Shown: piece after piece, positions 62,863 to 64,000 of the stretch
Position numbering within the stretch: position 1 is the first letter of the stretch
Layout: each line of letters opens with the position of its first letter
DNA from: Falsiruegeria mediterranea M17
GTDB taxonomy: Bacteria > Pseudomonadota > Alphaproteobacteria > Rhodobacterales > Rhodobacteraceae
Direction: 5' to 3'
Assembly (NCBI RefSeq): GCF_900302455.1
Contig: NZ_ONZG01000007.1
Coordinates: 186,001-250,000, forward strand
DNA: 64,000 bases
Program-made: the position numbers and the translations under genes
Notes under the pieces: model-generated
The model's input: the letters and a program-made list of their open reading frames with translations, nothing else
Databases searched by the model: none
Told to the model about the DNA's origin: nothing

Positions 62863-63975
62863 ATGCAAGACGACAAAGCATTGATGCAATTGGCCCCATT
62901 GGCAACGCCGATGACCGACAGCGTGATCGCAGTGAATACGGCCCCCTCGGTCGAGGAGGTGCGCGTTGCCCGGCATCTCAGCGGGCGGGCAAAAGCGGCG
63001 ATAGTTGTGCGGCTTTTGCTGAACGATGGCGCAGACATCCCGTTGGAAGAGTTGCCGGAAGAGCTGCAAACCAAGTTGACAGAACAGATGGGTGAGATTG
63101 GTCTGGTCGACCGTGTAACCTTGGGTGCCGTAGCGCATGAATTTGTCGAAGCGCTCGAAGGGATCGGCCTGTCGATGCCCCATGACCTGGCCGGAGCGTT
63201 GAATGTGCTGGATGGCAAGATCGGGGCGCGCACAGCTGCCAAGCTGCGCAAGCAGGCCGGTGTCAAACAATCCGGCGACCCTTGGGTCAGGCTCAAGGCG
63301 CTGCCCGCCGCGGAACTGGCGGAACTGGCCGAGGCTGAAAGCACCGAAGTTGCCGCCGTTCTACTGTCGAAACTGGACACCCCAAAAGCCGCCGAAATGC
63401 TGGGGCAACTGCCTGGACCGATGGCGCGCCAGATCACCTATGCGGTATCAAAAACCGGGAAAGTCACACCCGAAGCTGTTGATAGAATTGGTTTTTCTCT
63501 TGTTGCACAGATGGATCAGCGCCCGATCTCGGCCTTTGACGATGACCCGGAAAAACGGGTCGGCGCCATCCTGAACCAATCCGCCGCGAACACACGCGAC
63601 GACATGCTGACCTCGCTTGATGCCGAGGATGAGGCCTTTGCCACCTCCGTCCGCAAGATGATCTTTACCTTTGCCCACATCCCCGAACGGGTGACGGAAC
63701 GCGACGTGCCCGCAGTGGTGCGCGCCGTGGATCAGGACGAATTTGTGATCGCCCTGGCCGCCGCCACAGACGAAAAGAACGCCCCCGTTGTCGAGTTTTT
63801 ATTGGGCAACATGTCTGCCCGCATGGCCGACAACCTGCGCGAAGAAGTACAGGAACGCGGCACCATAAAGCGCGCCGAGGGCGAGAGGGCGATGAACGCT
63901 GTTGTCAACGCAATCCGGGGGCTCGAGGATGAAGGCACCATAACCCTGGTTGTCGAAGAAGAAGAGGACGAGTAA
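62863..63975 (+). CDS. FliG-like protein with extended N-terminus
   Basis: A 370-residue protein whose C-terminal two thirds match FliG, the flagellar rotor switch protein. The middle has VLLSKLDTPKAAEMLGQLPGPMARQITYAV and the FliG_C domain has FATSVRKMIFTFAHIPERVTERDVPAVVRAVDQDEFVIALAAATD and GNMSARMADNLREEVQERG. The first ~60 residues are extra (FliG is about 330). No other flagellar gene is in the window, so it could be a paralogue outside the fli cluster. The acidic tail (VVEEEEDE) is unusual. Confidence 0.87.
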   Translation: MQDDKALMQLAPLATPMTDSVIAVNTAPSVEEVRVARHLSGRAKAAIVVRLLLNDGADIPLEELPEELQTKLTEQMGEIGLVDRVTLGAVAHEFVEALEGIGLSMPHDLAGALNVLDGKIGARTAAKLRKQAGVKQSGDPWVRLKALPAAELAELAEAESTEVAAVLLSKLDTPKAAEMLGQLPGPMARQITYAVSKTGKVTPEAVDRIGFSLVAQMDQRPISAFDDDPEKRVGAILNQSAANTRDDMLTSLDAEDEAFATSVRKMIFTFAHIPERVTERDVPAVVRAVDQDEFVIALAAATDEKNAPVVEFLLGNMSARMADNLREEVQERGTIKRAEGERAMNAVVNAIRGLEDEGTITLVVEEEEDE

Positions 63976-64000
63976 GCCTCGCTCACCGTGACTTCGAATG

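Overview
The window looks like a chromosomal segment of a marine alphaproteobacterium of the Roseobacter group (Rhodobacteraceae). This is inferred from content: the head of a Rhodobacter-type gene transfer agent (GTA) cluster, a DMSP lyase of the DddP type, L9 with an acidic C-terminal extension, two alphaproteobacterial porins, TRAP transport, an acyl-homoserine-lactone system and giant RTX proteins. Coding density is high and codon use is GC-rich, except in three gene-poor stretches around the RTX genes.

Layout. 1-3.2 kb (minus): first GTA genes (gp1 small-terminase-like, large terminase, portal, start of the next gene), behind their own promoter and an intrinsic terminator in the leader. 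3.3-9.6 kb (minus): fatty-acid synthesis cluster fabD-fabG-acpP / GNAT / HisA-like / fabF-mltG. 9.8-12.4 kb: a cytochrome b561-YceI fusion facing a stand-alone YceI, then a small membrane protein. 12.6-13.6 kb: divergent merR / merT-like / GDCCVxC gene with a MerR operator and no mercuric reductase. 13.8-15.1 kb: ribosomal operon rpsF-rpsR-rplI. 15.2-18.1 kb: secreted protein, TspO, CIA30 protein, lytic transglycosylase, aquaporin. 18.5-20.6 kb: XRE regulator, LuxR, and a LuxI with a C-terminal extension. 20.7-24.9 kb (minus): trigger factor and two related porins.

24.9-36.9 kb is accessory in character: a 2352-residue and a 761-residue RTX calcium-binding protein, separated and flanked by about 0.9 kb of apparently non-coding DNA. 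The region ends at a nested scar (frameshifted IS3-type transposase, an IS5-like end, a decayed tyrosine-recombinase C-terminus) next to an intact tRNA-Leu(UAG).

37-50 kb is core again: a Hint-fold protein that has lost its catalytic residues, Nnr, glnB-glnA, an amino-acid binding protein, a lytic transglycosylase, a DUF3445 gene divergent from dddP, a kinase-Hint gene pair, and an alpha/beta hydrolase-OsmC fusion. 50-51.5 kb: envelope proteins. 51.7-60 kb: a probable catabolic unit with an XRE-cupin regulator, omega-amino acid:pyruvate aminotransferase, CoA-acylating (methyl)malonate-semialdehyde dehydrogenase, alanine dehydrogenase, a complete TRAP transporter and a UspA protein. The best-fitting pathway is uptake and degradation of beta-alanine or a similar omega-amino acid to acetyl-CoA, with the alanine formed recycled to pyruvate and ammonium. 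The window closes with purB, small secreted proteins, and a FliG-like protein.
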